DNA of 64,000 nucleotides from contig JBCCGI010000021.1 of assembly GCA_039029355.1 (NCBI GenBank), forward strand, positions 46,504 through 110,503, given 5' to 3'. The position numbers and the translations under genes are program-made. Shown piece after piece: positions 1 to 9,181 of this stretch; within the stretch, counting starts at the first letter, position 1, and the number at the start of each line of letters is the position of its first letter. Under the pieces are notes generated by a model. It saw nothing but the letters and a program-made list of their open reading frames with translations, was not told the DNA's origin and did no database searches. This DNA is from JBCCGI01 sp039029355. GTDB taxonomy: Bacteria > Planctomycetota > UBA1135 > GCA-002686595.

Positions 1-1
1 C

Positions 2-268
2 AAGGGCTTTCCGCGCATCGGTTGCGGCCTGGCCCGTCAGGTCGGGCTGGTGGAAGGACGCTGGAAGGCCATCTTCTCCGAGGAGGTCGGCTTGGAGCTG
101 TACGACCTCCAGCGCGATCCCGGCGAGCTGACGAATGTGGCGGAGGCCAACGCCGACGAGGCGCGCGCGCTCTCCGAACGCCTGCGCAGCTGGGCCGCGC
201 AGGGCACGGGAGACGACGAGGCCTTCGACGACGACACGCGCCGGATGCTCGACGCGCTCGGGTACTAG
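2..268 (+). CDS. Sulfatase, C-terminal fragment (cut by window edge)
   Basis: The frame is open from the first bases and ends with TAG at 266-268, so only about 88 C-terminal residues are visible. The stretch WKAIFSEEVGLELYDLQRDP, followed by GELTNVAEAN, is the usual end of type I sulfatases (alkaline-phosphatase superfamily), where the last strand carries LYDL..DP.E..N. Such enzymes hydrolyse sulfate esters, often on algal polysaccharides, and are abundant in planctomycetes. The catalytic formylglycine site (C/S-x-P-x-R) lies upstream of the window and cannot be checked. The last 4 nt overlap the convergent TMEM175-like gene, so the two share a CTAG at their stops. The family call is good; the substrate is unknown. 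Confidence 0.8.
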   Translation, partial: KGFPRIGCGLARQVGLVEGRWKAIFSEEVGLELYDLQRDPGELTNVAEANADEARALSERLRSWAAQGTGDDEAFDDDTRRMLDALGY

Positions 269-1020
269 CCCGAGTCTTCGGCGGTCATCCGCCGGTGGAT
301 CGCATCGGCGCGCACGCCGGTGCGGAAGCCGTGCAGCGGGTGCAGCACCGGCATCAGGAAGTAGATCAGGCCGGCGATCGAGGGGTGCGTCACGACGGCG
401 AGCAGCAACGACAGCACGCCGACGAAGACCGAGATGCCGTGCGCCCGCAACGCCGCGCGCGTGAGGAACAGCTCGAGCTCGTCGAGCTCGAGCTGCTCGC
501 GGAGGCGCAGCGCGCGGAGGTGCATCAGCGCGAACAGCCCGAAGATGCCGACCACGCCCGAGCTGTAGAAGATCATCATCCCGCGCTCCGGGCTGGCCAT
601 CAGCCCCGACAGCGCGCCGGATCCGGCGTACATCGGCTCGACGTCGACGCCGATCATCCCGTGGTAGAGAAACAGGAACAGGAAGCGCAGCGGGTACACG
701 TAGAAGAGCACCAGGAAGAGCAGCGCGGCGTTCAGCACGATGGTGAGGAAGTCCTCGAGCCCATAGCGCCGGAAGAACATGTAGTGGTAGTGCCACGCCA
801 TCACGAGCAGCAGGAAGCTGACCAGGAAGGCGGGCATGTCGCGCAGCACGTCCTGCAGCTCGGCGAACGACGACGGCGCCCCCTGGGACACCATCAGGAG
901 CGCCAGCGCGAGCGCGAAGACGCCGTCGGCCAACGCCTCCAACCGCGACGGGTCGCCGCCGCGCCAGCGGAAGAGCGGGTCGGCCGGAGCGCGCTTGTCG
1001 AAGAGGTGCGCGCGGATCAT
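265..1020 (-). CDS. TMEM175/DUF1211-like membrane channel protein
   Basis: A 251-aa polytopic membrane protein. Near its N-terminus it has RLEALADGVFALALALL, which matches the RxxxFSDGVFAIAxTLL signature of the first helix of TMEM175 (DUF1211) potassium channels; the FS of the usual FSDG is LA here. Several further hydrophobic helices follow, such as AFLVSFLLLVMAWHYHYMFF and ALLFLVLFYVYPLRFLFLFL. Bacterial homologues are tetrameric K+ channels with one repeat of six helices, and the size fits one repeat. The ATG at 1020 was chosen because the frame upstream is non-hydrophobic filler without homology. It is divergent from the SDR gene, and its stop overlaps the sulfatase stop. Channel activity is inferred from the family. 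Confidence 0.75.
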   Translation of the reverse strand: MIRAHLFDKRAPADPLFRWRGGDPSRLEALADGVFALALALLMVSQGAPSSFAELQDVLRDMPAFLVSFLLLVMAWHYHYMFFRRYGLEDFLTIVLNAALLFLVLFYVYPLRFLFLFLYHGMIGVDVEPMYAGSGALSGLMASPERGMMIFYSSGVVGIFGLFALMHLRALRLREQLELDELELFLTRAALRAHGISVFVGVLSLLLAVVTHPSIAGLIYFLMPVLHPLHGFRTGVRADAIHRRMTAEDSG

Positions 1021-1154
1021 GAGTGCTGCGGCATGACGAACGTCGAGGGCTTTCCCGAGCCGTGCCGGCTCGCGCTCCCACAAACGGGACGGTGCGTGGG
1101 CGCGGAAAGCTCGACCCGGGGATGGGGTGTGGGGGGGACCTATCCTCCAAAAGC

Positions 1155-1916
1155 ATGACACTCACGCGAGCACTCGAGGGCAAGTGCGCCGTCGTCACCG
1201 GCTCGAGCCGGGGCTTCGGGGCAGAGATCGCGCGCACGCTTGCGCGCGCGGGCGCGCGGATCGTGATCTCCTACTACGAGCCACCGGACGGCGAAGGCCG
1301 CGAGGGCGAGCTGGCCCGGGCGGTCGCACGCGAGGTGGGCGCCGAGCTGGCGCTCCCCTTCGACGTCCGCAGCCGCACCAGCGTCCGCGGGCTGATGCGG
1401 CGGGCGGCCGACGCCTACGGCTCGATCGACGTGCTGGTCAACAACGCCGGCATCAACCGCGTCGGCGACTTCGACCAGATCACCGACGAGATGTGGGACG
1501 ACGTGCTGGCGACCAACCTGAAGGGCGTCTTTCTGTGCTGCCAGGAGGCGCTCCCCCACCTGCGCGGCGGCGCGCGGGTCATCAACATCGGCTCGGTCTC
1601 GGGCCAGTACGGCGGCCCCCGCACGCCGTCCTACGCGGCCTCGAAGGCGGGGGTGATGGCGCTCACGCACTGCTTCGCGCGCTTCGTGGGCGAGCGCGGG
1701 ATCACCGTCAACTGCGTGTCGCCGGGCACCATCGGCTCGGAGACGCTCGATCGGACCATGCCGCCCGAGCTGCGCGAGAAGACGCTCGGCAACGTGCTGC
1801 TCGGTCGGCTGGGACGGATCGAGGAGGTGGCGGAGACCGTGCTCTTCCTCGCCTCGCCCGGCGCCGGCTACATCACCGGGCAGACGATCGGCGTGAACGG
1901 AGGCCTCTGGGTTTGA
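1155..1916 (+). CDS. SDR-family NAD(P)-dependent oxidoreductase (FabG-like)
   Basis: A 253-aa classical short-chain dehydrogenase. It shows the cofactor motif TGSSRGFG (TGxxxGxG) close to the N-terminus, LVNNAG (NNAG motif), a serine in INIGSVSG, and the catalytic YAASK. It ends with the usual FabG tail SPGAGYITGQTIGVNGGLWV. Such enzymes reduce ketones or oxidise alcohols with NAD(P)H; the closest pattern is 3-oxoacyl-ACP reductase, but substrate cannot be assigned from sequence. The ATG at 1155 is used because it lies directly ahead of the Rossmann fold; the frame extends upstream without recognisable sequence. It stands alone between divergent and downstream genes. Confidence 0.88.
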   Translation: MTLTRALEGKCAVVTGSSRGFGAEIARTLARAGARIVISYYEPPDGEGREGELARAVAREVGAELALPFDVRSRTSVRGLMRRAADAYGSIDVLVNNAGINRVGDFDQITDEMWDDVLATNLKGVFLCCQEALPHLRGGARVINIGSVSGQYGGPRTPSYAASKAGVMALTHCFARFVGERGITVNCVSPGTIGSETLDRTMPPELREKTLGNVLLGRLGRIEEVAETVLFLASPGAGYITGQTIGVNGGLWV

Positions 1917-1998
1917 CGCCCCGCCCCTCGCGGGCGACGCGGCGCGGGAAGGCGGTGCCGCGTGGCGCCCGGCGCGTGTACGCTCTCGCTAGCCGCCC

Positions 1999-3786
1999 AT
2001 GACCCGCATCCTTCCCCTCCTCCTTCTCTCCGTGGCGTGCGCCGGCGCCGCCGCCGCTCCGCAGCCGATCCAGGACCGATCCGGGGCGTCGATGCCGGAG
2101 CTCGTCGAGCGCTACTCCGTCGACCGCAACGCGCTGGAGCGCTTCTACAGCATCGGCGTCTCCGAAGCACGGCGCGGGCGGTTGACCGCCTTCCACGACG
2201 CCTGGCTGACCCGCCTCGCCGAGGTCGACTTCGGGCCCCTCGACACATCGGAGCGCATCGACCACGTCCTGCTGCGCACCGAGCTCGAGTACCAGCGCGG
2301 ACGCGAGGCGTCCGAGCACGAGCGCCTCGCGCGCCTGGCCGAGCTGCTGCCCTTCGCGGCGGACATCGTGGCGCTCGAAGAAGCCCGCTGGAGCGTCGAG
2401 CCGATCGACTTCGAGGCCGTCGCGGGCGCGCTCCATCGGCTGGGCGAGGCCGTCGCCGCCGTGCGCGAGCGCGTCGAGCTCGAGGACGCCGAGCCGGAGG
2501 AGGCCGCCGAGCCCGCGGAGGACGACGAGCCGGACGCCGCACCGCTCGCGGTCCGCGCGGTCGATGCCTTCTGGCTCGCCCCCCGCGTCGACGACCTCCG
2601 CCGCGCGCTGGGCGAGTGGTACCGCCACTACCACCTCTACGCCCCGGGCTTCGCGTGGTGGTGCGAAGAGCCCTACGAACGCCTGGTCGACGAGCTCGAG
2701 GGCTACGCCGAGCACCTGCGCGAGACGGTGGCGGGGCAGACGGGCGAGGACGACGACCCGCTGCTAGGCGACCCGATCGGCGCCGACGGGCTCGCGGCTG
2801 ACCTCGCGCTCGAGATAATCCCCTACTCGCCGGCCGAGCTGATCGCCATCGGCGAGCGGCAGTTCGCATGGTGCGAGGCCGAGATGAAGCGCGCCGCCGC
2901 CGAGATGGGCCTGGGCGACGACTGGAAGGCCGCGCTCGAGCGCGTCAAGTCCGACCACGCTCCGCCCGGCGGGCAGGACGCGCTCGTGTTGGCGCTCGCC
3001 GAGGAGTCGATCGCCTTCCTCGACGAGCGCGAGCTGGTCACGATACCCGCGCTGTGCCGCGAGACCTGGCGCGTGCGGATGATCTCGAAGGGCGGACAGC
3101 GTTTCCTCCCCTTCGCCGCCTACGGCGGGCAGCGCATGGACGTCGCCTTCCCGACGGCGGACATGGAGCACGACTCCAAGCGCATGGCGATGCGCGGCAA
3201 CAACGTGCACTTCACGCGCGCGATCACCCACCACGAGCTGATCCCGGGACACCACCTGCAGGGGTTCATGGAGCAGCGCCACGCCACCCACCGGCGCGAG
3301 TTCGACACGCCGTTCCTCGGCGAGGGTTGGGCGCTCTATTGGGAGATGCTGCTGTGGGACCTCGGGTGGCACCGCTCGCCGGAGAACCGCATCGGCATGC
3401 TGTTCTGGCGCATGCACCGGGCCGCGCGGATCGTCGTGTCGCTCGGCTTTCACCTCGAGCGCATGAGCCCGGAGGAGATGATCGACTTCCTGGTCGAGCG
3501 CGTGGGCCACGAGCGCGACAACGCGACCGCCGAGGTGCGGCGCTTCATCGGCGGCGCCTACAGCCCGCTCTACCAGTGCGCGTACATGATCGGCGGCCTG
3601 CAGCTGATGGCGCTGCGCGCCGAGCTGGTCGACTCGGGCCGCATGACCAACCGCGAGTACCACGACGCGATCCTGCATCAGGGGCCGGTGCCGATCGAGA
3701 TGATCCGCGCCGCGCTCCTCGATCAGCCCCCGGCGCGCGACCACCGCGCGGCGTGGAGGTTCGCCGGCGAGGTGCAGGGGCGTTGA
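1999..3786 (+). CDS. DUF885-family putative zinc metallopeptidase, exported
   Basis: A 595-aa protein with an N-terminal signal peptide (MTRILPLLLLSVACAGAAAA; a lipidated cysteine is possible but the -3 residue is atypical). The C-terminal half has HHELIPGHHLQGFMEQRH, the HExxPGHHLQ signature of DUF885, and then EGWALYWEMLLWDLGW, the EGWALY helix that supplies the third metal ligand in this family. DUF885 proteins resemble M32/thermolysin-clan metallopeptidases, but few have been characterised. An acidic insert (EDAEPEEAAEPAEDDEPD) separates two parts of the N-terminal half. Length matches the family (about 550-620 aa). Probable role: periplasmic or surface peptide hydrolysis. Confidence 0.82.
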   Translation: MTRILPLLLLSVACAGAAAAPQPIQDRSGASMPELVERYSVDRNALERFYSIGVSEARRGRLTAFHDAWLTRLAEVDFGPLDTSERIDHVLLRTELEYQRGREASEHERLARLAELLPFAADIVALEEARWSVEPIDFEAVAGALHRLGEAVAAVRERVELEDAEPEEAAEPAEDDEPDAAPLAVRAVDAFWLAPRVDDLRRALGEWYRHYHLYAPGFAWWCEEPYERLVDELEGYAEHLRETVAGQTGEDDDPLLGDPIGADGLAADLALEIIPYSPAELIAIGERQFAWCEAEMKRAAAEMGLGDDWKAALERVKSDHAPPGGQDALVLALAEESIAFLDERELVTIPALCRETWRVRMISKGGQRFLPFAAYGGQRMDVAFPTADMEHDSKRMAMRGNNVHFTRAITHHELIPGHHLQGFMEQRHATHRREFDTPFLGEGWALYWEMLLWDLGWHRSPENRIGMLFWRMHRAARIVVSLGFHLERMSPEEMIDFLVERVGHERDNATAEVRRFIGGAYSPLYQCAYMIGGLQLMALRAELVDSGRMTNREYHDAILHQGPVPIEMIRAALLDQPPARDHRAAWRFAGEVQGR

Positions 3787-3924
3787 GCAAGCCTCCAGCG
3801 CTCCCGGTCGCAGGAAGGGCCACCGGAGAGCGACCCCGCCGGCTCGGCGCCGCTCGTGACCTCCTCGCTCGTGCCGAGCTGACCGCTCGCTGAGCTTCGG
3901 CGAGGACCGGAGCTTCCTCGGCCT

Positions 3925-4290
3925 CTAGCCGCTTGGGTTCTTGCCGTAGCGCGGCTGGTACAGCTCGACCTCGACGCCGCCCGGCATGCGGAAGTGGATC
4001 GCGAGCCCGTAGCCCTGGTCGGTCACCTCGTCGGTGAACTCGACGCCGCGGCCGCGCAGCTCGGCCACCGTGCGCTCGATGTCGTCGCAGTAGAACGACA
4101 CGTTGTGCGTGCCCGACGGCGGGCTGCCGGGATGGTCGGTCGGGTGGACGCCGACGTCGCCGCTCGGCACGTCGAAGATCAGCCAGCCCTCGCCGACGTC
4201 GGTGTACGGCAGCTGCAGCTTGTCGCGCAGGAAGGCGCGCAGCTCGGCGGCCTCCGAGGAATAGAACATGGCGTGGACGCCCTGGATCAT
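3925..4290 (-). CDS. VOC-superfamily (glyoxalase/dioxygenase-fold) protein
   Basis: A 121-aa single-domain protein with two beta-alpha-beta-beta-beta modules typical of the vicinal oxygen chelate fold. The first is MIQGVHAMFYSSEAAELRAF and onward; the second is GTHNVSFYCDDIERTVAELR with GGVEVELYQPRYG at the end. Candidate metal ligands are H6, H61 (GTHNVSF) and E113 (VEVEL), the pattern of metal-using VOC enzymes. The reaction is unknown: members include glyoxalase I, fosfomycin-resistance thiol transferases and extradiol dioxygenases. It lies 57 nt downstream of the large kinase gene on the same strand and may be co-transcribed with it. Confidence 0.78.
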   Translation of the reverse strand: MIQGVHAMFYSSEAAELRAFLRDKLQLPYTDVGEGWLIFDVPSGDVGVHPTDHPGSPPSGTHNVSFYCDDIERTVAELRGRGVEFTDEVTDQGYGLAIHFRMPGGVEVELYQPRYGKNPSG

Positions 4291-4347
4291 CGCGGGACTC
4301 CTCTGTTCGGGGGAGAGCCGCGATCCTAACCGCCCGCGGTGCGCGCG

Positions 4348-7300
4348 CTACAGGTCGAACGTCTGACGCACCTCGTCGACCAGCGGCGCGAGCGACTCGA
4401 TCTCGCGCCCGGCCGTTGCATCGGCCGCGAGCGCGAGCGCGCGCTCGGCCCACTCCTCGGCCTCGCTCAGCTCGTCCAGCTCGTCCAGCACCAGCGCCTG
4501 CAGCAGCGCCGCGCGCGCCGTCGCCTCGCCCGCGAGCTCGGTGGACCGTTCGAGCGCGGTGATGCTCTCGTCGGGGTCGCCGGCGCGGAAGAGGGCCTCG
4601 CCCAGGACGAGCCAGGCGCCCGCGTCGTCGGGCGCGAGCTCGACCGACCGGCTGGCGAAGCGCGCGGCCTCGACCGGGTCGTACACCGCCTCCTCCGGCG
4701 ACTGCGCGAGCACGCGCGCGAGCCCGGTCAAGGCGTAGGGAAAGTCCGGCGCCAGCTCGAGCGCGCGGCCGAGGCTCGCCACGGCCTCGTCGAGACGGCC
4801 CTCGGCCTCGAGCGCGGTGCCGAGGTTCGCGTGGCCGGTGGCGTAGCTCGGCATGAGCTCGAGCGCCGTCCGGTACGCGTCGATCGCGCCGGGGAAGTCC
4901 TCGAGGATGTGGCGCACGCGTCCCAGGCTCAGCCAGGCCTCGAAGAGGCCGGGCCGGAGCTCGGTCGCGCGCACGTAGTACCCGCGCGCCTCCTCCAGTC
5001 TGCCCTGGTCCTCGAACAGCATGCCCAGGTTGTTGTGCGCCGCGGGCGATTCGGGGTCCATCTCGAGCGCGTCGCGGTAGGCCGCTTCGGCCGCCTCTGG
5101 ATCGCCGAGCTCCTGCTGGCAGGCGCCCAGCCCGACCAGGTCGCTGACCACCGGGTCACCGCCGTCGATCGCCGCCCGGAACGCCTCGGAGGCCTCGCGG
5201 AGCTCGCCGAGCTCGAAGAGCTGCATCCCGAAGTCGGACTGCATCCGCGAGTTGGTCGGGGCGCGTCGCGCCGCCTCGCGGTAGCTGGCGAGCGCGCCCT
5301 CGAGGTCTCCCGAGCCCTTCAGGACCCGCGCGAGGTTGTTGTGCAGGAAGCCGTGGCCCGGGTCGAGCTCGACCGCCCGGCGGTACCACTCGACCGCCTC
5401 CTCGACGCGGTCGGCGCGCCAGAAGGCGTGGGCCAGGTTGTTTGCGGCCACCACGTTGCGCGGCTGGAGCGCCGCCGCGACGGTCAGGTAGCGCACCGAC
5501 TCGGCCGACATGCCGTCGTCGTCGAGCAGGTCCATCCCAAGCTCAAAGTTCGAGGTGAACTCACCCGGGTGGCGCTCGACGAGCCGCTCCAGCACCCCGC
5601 GCTGCAGGCCGTCGAGCCCGAGGTAGTCCAGCGCGCTGGCGAGCGCCGTAGCGGTCTCGGCGCCCAGGTTCTCGTCGGCCGAGGCCATGCGCGCGAGCTC
5701 GTCGCGGTCCTCGCGCAGGAGCGCGCGCCGAAGCGCACGGCGATCGGGGTCCTCGTCGATCCGCATCGCGAGCTCGACCAGCCACCGCCAGCGCGGCGTG
5801 GGCTCGTTGTCGATCGCGATGCGCGTGCTCGCCCACCCGTCGAGGCCCGCCGCCAGCTCGGCGGAGATGCCGCGCGCGATGAGGTGCTCCTCGGCGTCGC
5901 CGACCGTCCCGTCGGGATCCACCCCGAGGGAGTCGAAGAAGCCGCGGTATGCGGCCGCGCGGGCGTTCTTGACCGTCAGGCGGAACGGCCCGTCCGAGGC
6001 CTCGAGGCGCGTCCTTTGGCCGTCGCGCAGCCGCGCCAGCCTGCGGACCAGCTCGGCGTTCTCGGCCTCGAAGGCCTGCTCGCGCTCGTGCGCGAGGTAG
6101 CCGCTCACCACCTCGGCCGCGATCGCGTCGGTGCGGGCCTCCAGCTCCTCGGTCGGCGCGCCGGCCGCCAGGATCGCCTGGGCGCGCTCGCAGGCGGCGC
6201 GCGCCTCGGTCCAGCTGCCCGAGCGTCGGTGCAGCGTCGCCTCGGCGAGCGCGGTGTTCACTTCGGCGGTCGTCTGCCGCTCGCGCTCCGCGCGTTCGGT
6301 GATGCGCGCCGCCCACGCGAAGCCGCCGCCGATGAGCGCCAGCAGCACCACGGCCGACGCGACGAGCATCAGCCGCCGCGCGCGGCGCTCCTCGTCCGCC
6401 TTCACGCGCGCCTTCGCCGCCTCGATCTCGGCCGACCGTGCGCGCTCCTGCACCGACTGCAGGTGCTTGCGCACGCGCTCGGCGAGCACCTGGGCCGAGC
6501 GCGGGCGCTCCGACGGCGCCTCGGACAGGCACTCCTTGGCCAGGCCGACCAGCTCGGGCGCGGCGTCGCTCCGCTCCAGCCGCACCAGGGTCTCGCCGAG
6601 CTCCGCCGAGGCCGCCTGGCGCACCGCGTTGACGACCGCGCCGCGGTACGGCGCGTGGCCGGTCAGGATCTCGGTCAGGATCGCGCCGAGCGCGAACACG
6701 TCGGTGCGCTCGTCGAGCAGATCGACCTCGCCGCGCGCCTGCTCGGGCGCCATGTAGGCCGGCGTCCCCATCACCGAGCCGGCCAGCGACGAGCCCGAGC
6801 CCGAGCCATCGCTGCGCACGGTCTCGACGGCCTCCACGGGCCCGCGCGACTCGCGCACGCGGCGCGAGCGGCGCTCGTCCGCGGTCCCTCCGCGCGGCAG
6901 CACCTTGGCGAGCCCCCAATCGACCACCTGCACCTCGCCGAAGGCACCGACCAGCACGTTGGCCGGCTTGAGGTCGCGGTGGATCACGCCGCGCGAGTGG
7001 GCGTAGGCGATGGTCTGGCAGACCGACTCGAAGACGTCGAGCATCGCGGCGCGGCCCGCCAGCGGGTTGGAGCGCTCGCTCAGGTAGGACGCCATCGTGC
7101 GCCCCTTGACCAGCTTCATCGTGAAGTACGGGCGGCCGTCCTCCATCATCCCGAGGTCGTAGACCGGCACGATGCCCGGGTGCTGCAGCTGCCCGCCCAC
7201 CTGGGCCTCCTCCACGAAGCGGTGGAGCGCCTCGGGCTTCTTGTCCATGCCCTCGTGCAACACCTTCATCGCCACGTCGCGCCCGAGGTCGGGGTCGTGG

Positions 7301-7566
7301 CCCTTCAGGATCACCCCCATCCCGCCGCGGGCGATCTCGCCCTGCACCTGGTAGTTGGCGCGCCCCTGGGGCACGAGGTCGCGCGCCGCCGGCGTCGGCT
7401 TGACGACCGGCGAGCCCGCGTGGTCGGACGGCACGTCGCGCAGGCTGACGCGCGGTGCGACGGAGCCGGTGAGGCGCGACACCGTCGCGAGGACGCTCTG
7501 GGAGGCGTCGCCCGCGGGCTGGGGCAGCGGCTCGGGGCTCGGAGGTTCTTGTCGGGAATCGTCCAT
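4348..7566 (-). CDS. Membrane-anchored Ser/Thr protein kinase with large TPR sensor region
   Basis: A 1072-aa protein. Residues about 73-370 form a Hanks-type kinase: glycine loop GEIARGGMGV, lysine in VAMKVL (about K101), HRDLKPANV (D198), DWG at 216-218 in place of DFG, and YMAPEQARG. The DWG form is common in planctomycete kinases. A coiled, charged linker leads to one transmembrane helix (about 400-420, LVASAVVLLALIGGGFAW). The rest, presumably outside the cytoplasm, contains many tetratricopeptide repeats such as NNLARVLKGSGDLEGALASY and NNLGMLFEDQGRLEEARGYY. The layout is that of a receptor kinase whose TPR ectodomain binds a partner. ATG at 7566. It precedes the VOC gene on the same strand. 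Confidence 0.93.
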   Translation of the reverse strand: MDDSRQEPPSPEPLPQPAGDASQSVLATVSRLTGSVAPRVSLRDVPSDHAGSPVVKPTPAARDLVPQGRANYQVQGEIARGGMGVILKGHDPDLGRDVAMKVLHEGMDKKPEALHRFVEEAQVGGQLQHPGIVPVYDLGMMEDGRPYFTMKLVKGRTMASYLSERSNPLAGRAAMLDVFESVCQTIAYAHSRGVIHRDLKPANVLVGAFGEVQVVDWGLAKVLPRGGTADERRSRRVRESRGPVEAVETVRSDGSGSGSSLAGSVMGTPAYMAPEQARGEVDLLDERTDVFALGAILTEILTGHAPYRGAVVNAVRQAASAELGETLVRLERSDAAPELVGLAKECLSEAPSERPRSAQVLAERVRKHLQSVQERARSAEIEAAKARVKADEERRARRLMLVASAVVLLALIGGGFAWAARITERAERERQTTAEVNTALAEATLHRRSGSWTEARAACERAQAILAAGAPTEELEARTDAIAAEVVSGYLAHEREQAFEAENAELVRRLARLRDGQRTRLEASDGPFRLTVKNARAAAYRGFFDSLGVDPDGTVGDAEEHLIARGISAELAAGLDGWASTRIAIDNEPTPRWRWLVELAMRIDEDPDRRALRRALLREDRDELARMASADENLGAETATALASALDYLGLDGLQRGVLERLVERHPGEFTSNFELGMDLLDDDGMSAESVRYLTVAAALQPRNVVAANNLAHAFWRADRVEEAVEWYRRAVELDPGHGFLHNNLARVLKGSGDLEGALASYREAARRAPTNSRMQSDFGMQLFELGELREASEAFRAAIDGGDPVVSDLVGLGACQQELGDPEAAEAAYRDALEMDPESPAAHNNLGMLFEDQGRLEEARGYYVRATELRPGLFEAWLSLGRVRHILEDFPGAIDAYRTALELMPSYATGHANLGTALEAEGRLDEAVASLGRALELAPDFPYALTGLARVLAQSPEEAVYDPVEAARFASRSVELAPDDAGAWLVLGEALFRAGDPDESITALERSTELAGEATARAALLQALVLDELDELSEAEEWAERALALAADATAGREIESLAPLVDEVRQTFDL

Positions 7567-7725
7567 GGCTTTTCGGCGCGGTGCGGAGCTCCGCTAAGCC
7601 CGCGTTCCCTCCGTGGCGCGACGCGGGCGGACAGGCTGCCATCGAAACCGGCTTTTTGTGCGGGGCCGGTCCGCGATGCCGCGATCTTGGCTCCGCGCGG
7701 CGATCGCCGCCCCCTCCGTCGGCCG

Positions 7726-7759
7726 AAAAAGGGCCCGCGGACGGCGCCTCAGCGGGTCC
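7726..7759 (-). terminator. Candidate intrinsic terminator of the GH29 gene
   Basis: Read on the minus strand, GGACCCGC at the very end of the GH29 reading frame can pair with GCGGGCCC (one A.C mismatch) across a 13-nt loop that includes the TGA stop. TTTTT follows immediately (7730-7726). Stem plus U-tract is the classical intrinsic terminator layout. A T-run is rare in such GC-rich DNA, which adds weight. Confidence 0.5.
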
Positions 7760-9137
7760 GCGGCGCCCCGTCGAGCTCCAGGGCGATCACCGTCGCGTGC
7801 TCGAACGGGCGCTGTCCGGCGAGGTCGATCGCCACGCCGCCTGCGGGCAGGGGCTCAACCGGCAGCGGCCTCCGGCGCGCGTCGGAGAGGATCCGCGCGC
7901 CGCGCACCCGGTTGGCGAGCTCGGGGAGCTCCAGCCGCCCCTCCGCCGGCCAGTCGAAGATGTGGAGGAAGAGCCGCGCGCCCTGGGTCGTCGCCGCGCC
8001 CCAGGGCGTGCTCGCGAGCGGACTCCCCGCGGTGCCGTAGATCGCCTCTCCGTTGACTTCCAACCAACGCCCCAGGGCGCGCAGGCGATCCTGCGCCAGG
8101 AGCGGGATGCGCCCGTCGGCACGCGCGCCGACGCCCAGCAGCAGGTTCCCGCCGCGGGAGGCGACGTCGATCAGGAGCCGCACGCACTCGGTGCGACTCA
8201 GGTACGAGCCGTAGCCCTCGGCCCGGTTGAGCGCGAGCGAGCCGCCGAGGCTGCGGCGCAGCTCCCAGGGGCGCGACTCCGCGGGAGCGACCTCCGCCGG
8301 CTCTCCTTCGACCGAGGAGAAGTCGCCGACGCTCCCCCGGAGCCCCGCTCCAAAGCGATCGCTGACGACCAGCTCGGCCGGCCGCGCGGCGTGGTTGTAG
8401 ATCGAGGCCAACAGCTCGGGCGTTCGCCGGACCGCTTCCGGCTCGTCCCAGTCGCCGTCGATCCAGAGCACGTCCGGGGAGTAGCTGCGCACGAGGTCGC
8501 GTACCTGCGGGAACAGCACGCTCTCGACGTACTCGCCGGGCGAGCGATCCAGCACCGGGTTGTTCCACTCCTCGGTCGAGTAGGCCAGCCCCATGCGCAG
8601 CCCGGCGGCGCGCACGGCGTCGGTCAGCTCGCCGACCAGGTCGCGCCGCGGCCCGGCGTCCATGGCGCTCCAGGCGTGGCCGCGCGCGTGGCTCGCGTGC
8701 TCGCTCGGCCACAGGGCGAAGCCGTCGCGGTGCTTGGCCGTCAGCACGACGTAGCGCGCGCCGGAGCGCGAGAGGATCCCCGACCACTCGACCGGGTCGA
8801 AGAGCTCGGCGCGGAAGCGGGTGGCGAGCTCTTCGTAGCGCACCTCGGCGCCGAAGCTGCGCTCGTGGAAGCGCCGCTCGCGTCCGCCGTGAGCCCCGGT
8901 TTCGACCCAGCGCCAGTACCACGCGGCCTCGGCGCCGGGCTCGCTCCAGGCAGGTACCGAGTAGACGCCCCACTGCACGAACACGCCCAGCTTGGCCTGG
9001 GCGAACCAGGGCGCGGCGCGGTGCGCGCCGAGGGACTCCCAGGTGGGCTGGTAGTCGGCGGCGGCCTGGGCGGAGCCGACGGCCGCCGCTTGCGACAGCG
9101 CGAACGACCCCAGGAGCGCGGCGAGGCGGAGCGTCAT
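7749..9137 (-). CDS. GH29-family alpha-L-fucosidase-like glycosidase, exported
   Basis: A 462-aa protein with an N-terminal signal peptide (MTLRLAALLGSFALSQAAAVGSAQA). GH29 landmarks appear in order: WFAQAKLGVFVQWGVYSVPAW, LTAKHRDGFALWPS, an aspartate in VLWIDGDW (about D227) at the nucleophile position, and RGGNLLLGVGARADGRIP. A short beta-sandwich follows, as in other members. GH29 enzymes remove alpha-L-fucose from glycans. Two pocket residues differ from the usual family pattern: the histidine of FIHWG is Q55, and the second histidine of KHHDGF is R137, so specificity may have shifted. Separated by 44 nt from the upstream S41/TPR gene on the same strand; a hairpin at its end may terminate both. 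Confidence 0.85.
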   Translation of the reverse strand: MTLRLAALLGSFALSQAAAVGSAQAAADYQPTWESLGAHRAAPWFAQAKLGVFVQWGVYSVPAWSEPGAEAAWYWRWVETGAHGGRERRFHERSFGAEVRYEELATRFRAELFDPVEWSGILSRSGARYVVLTAKHRDGFALWPSEHASHARGHAWSAMDAGPRRDLVGELTDAVRAAGLRMGLAYSTEEWNNPVLDRSPGEYVESVLFPQVRDLVRSYSPDVLWIDGDWDEPEAVRRTPELLASIYNHAARPAELVVSDRFGAGLRGSVGDFSSVEGEPAEVAPAESRPWELRRSLGGSLALNRAEGYGSYLSRTECVRLLIDVASRGGNLLLGVGARADGRIPLLAQDRLRALGRWLEVNGEAIYGTAGSPLASTPWGAATTQGARLFLHIFDWPAEGRLELPELANRVRGARILSDARRRPLPVEPLPAGGVAIDLAGQRPFEHATVIALELDGAPRTR

Positions 9138-9181
9138 GGCGCCATGCTATGTCGCGGGCGCGGCGCGGCCTGGCAGGGTTT

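Noticed and set aside
1141..1146. TATCCT as a -10 element for the SDR gene
   Set aside because: No -35 partner at a sensible distance and only 8 nt to the ATG; too weak to list.
4339..8040. A 1233-codon plus-strand open frame
   Set aside because: It is antisense to the large kinase/TPR gene, which has every kinase motif. The opposite frame is Arg/Leu/Ala-rich without domains, as expected in GC-rich DNA.
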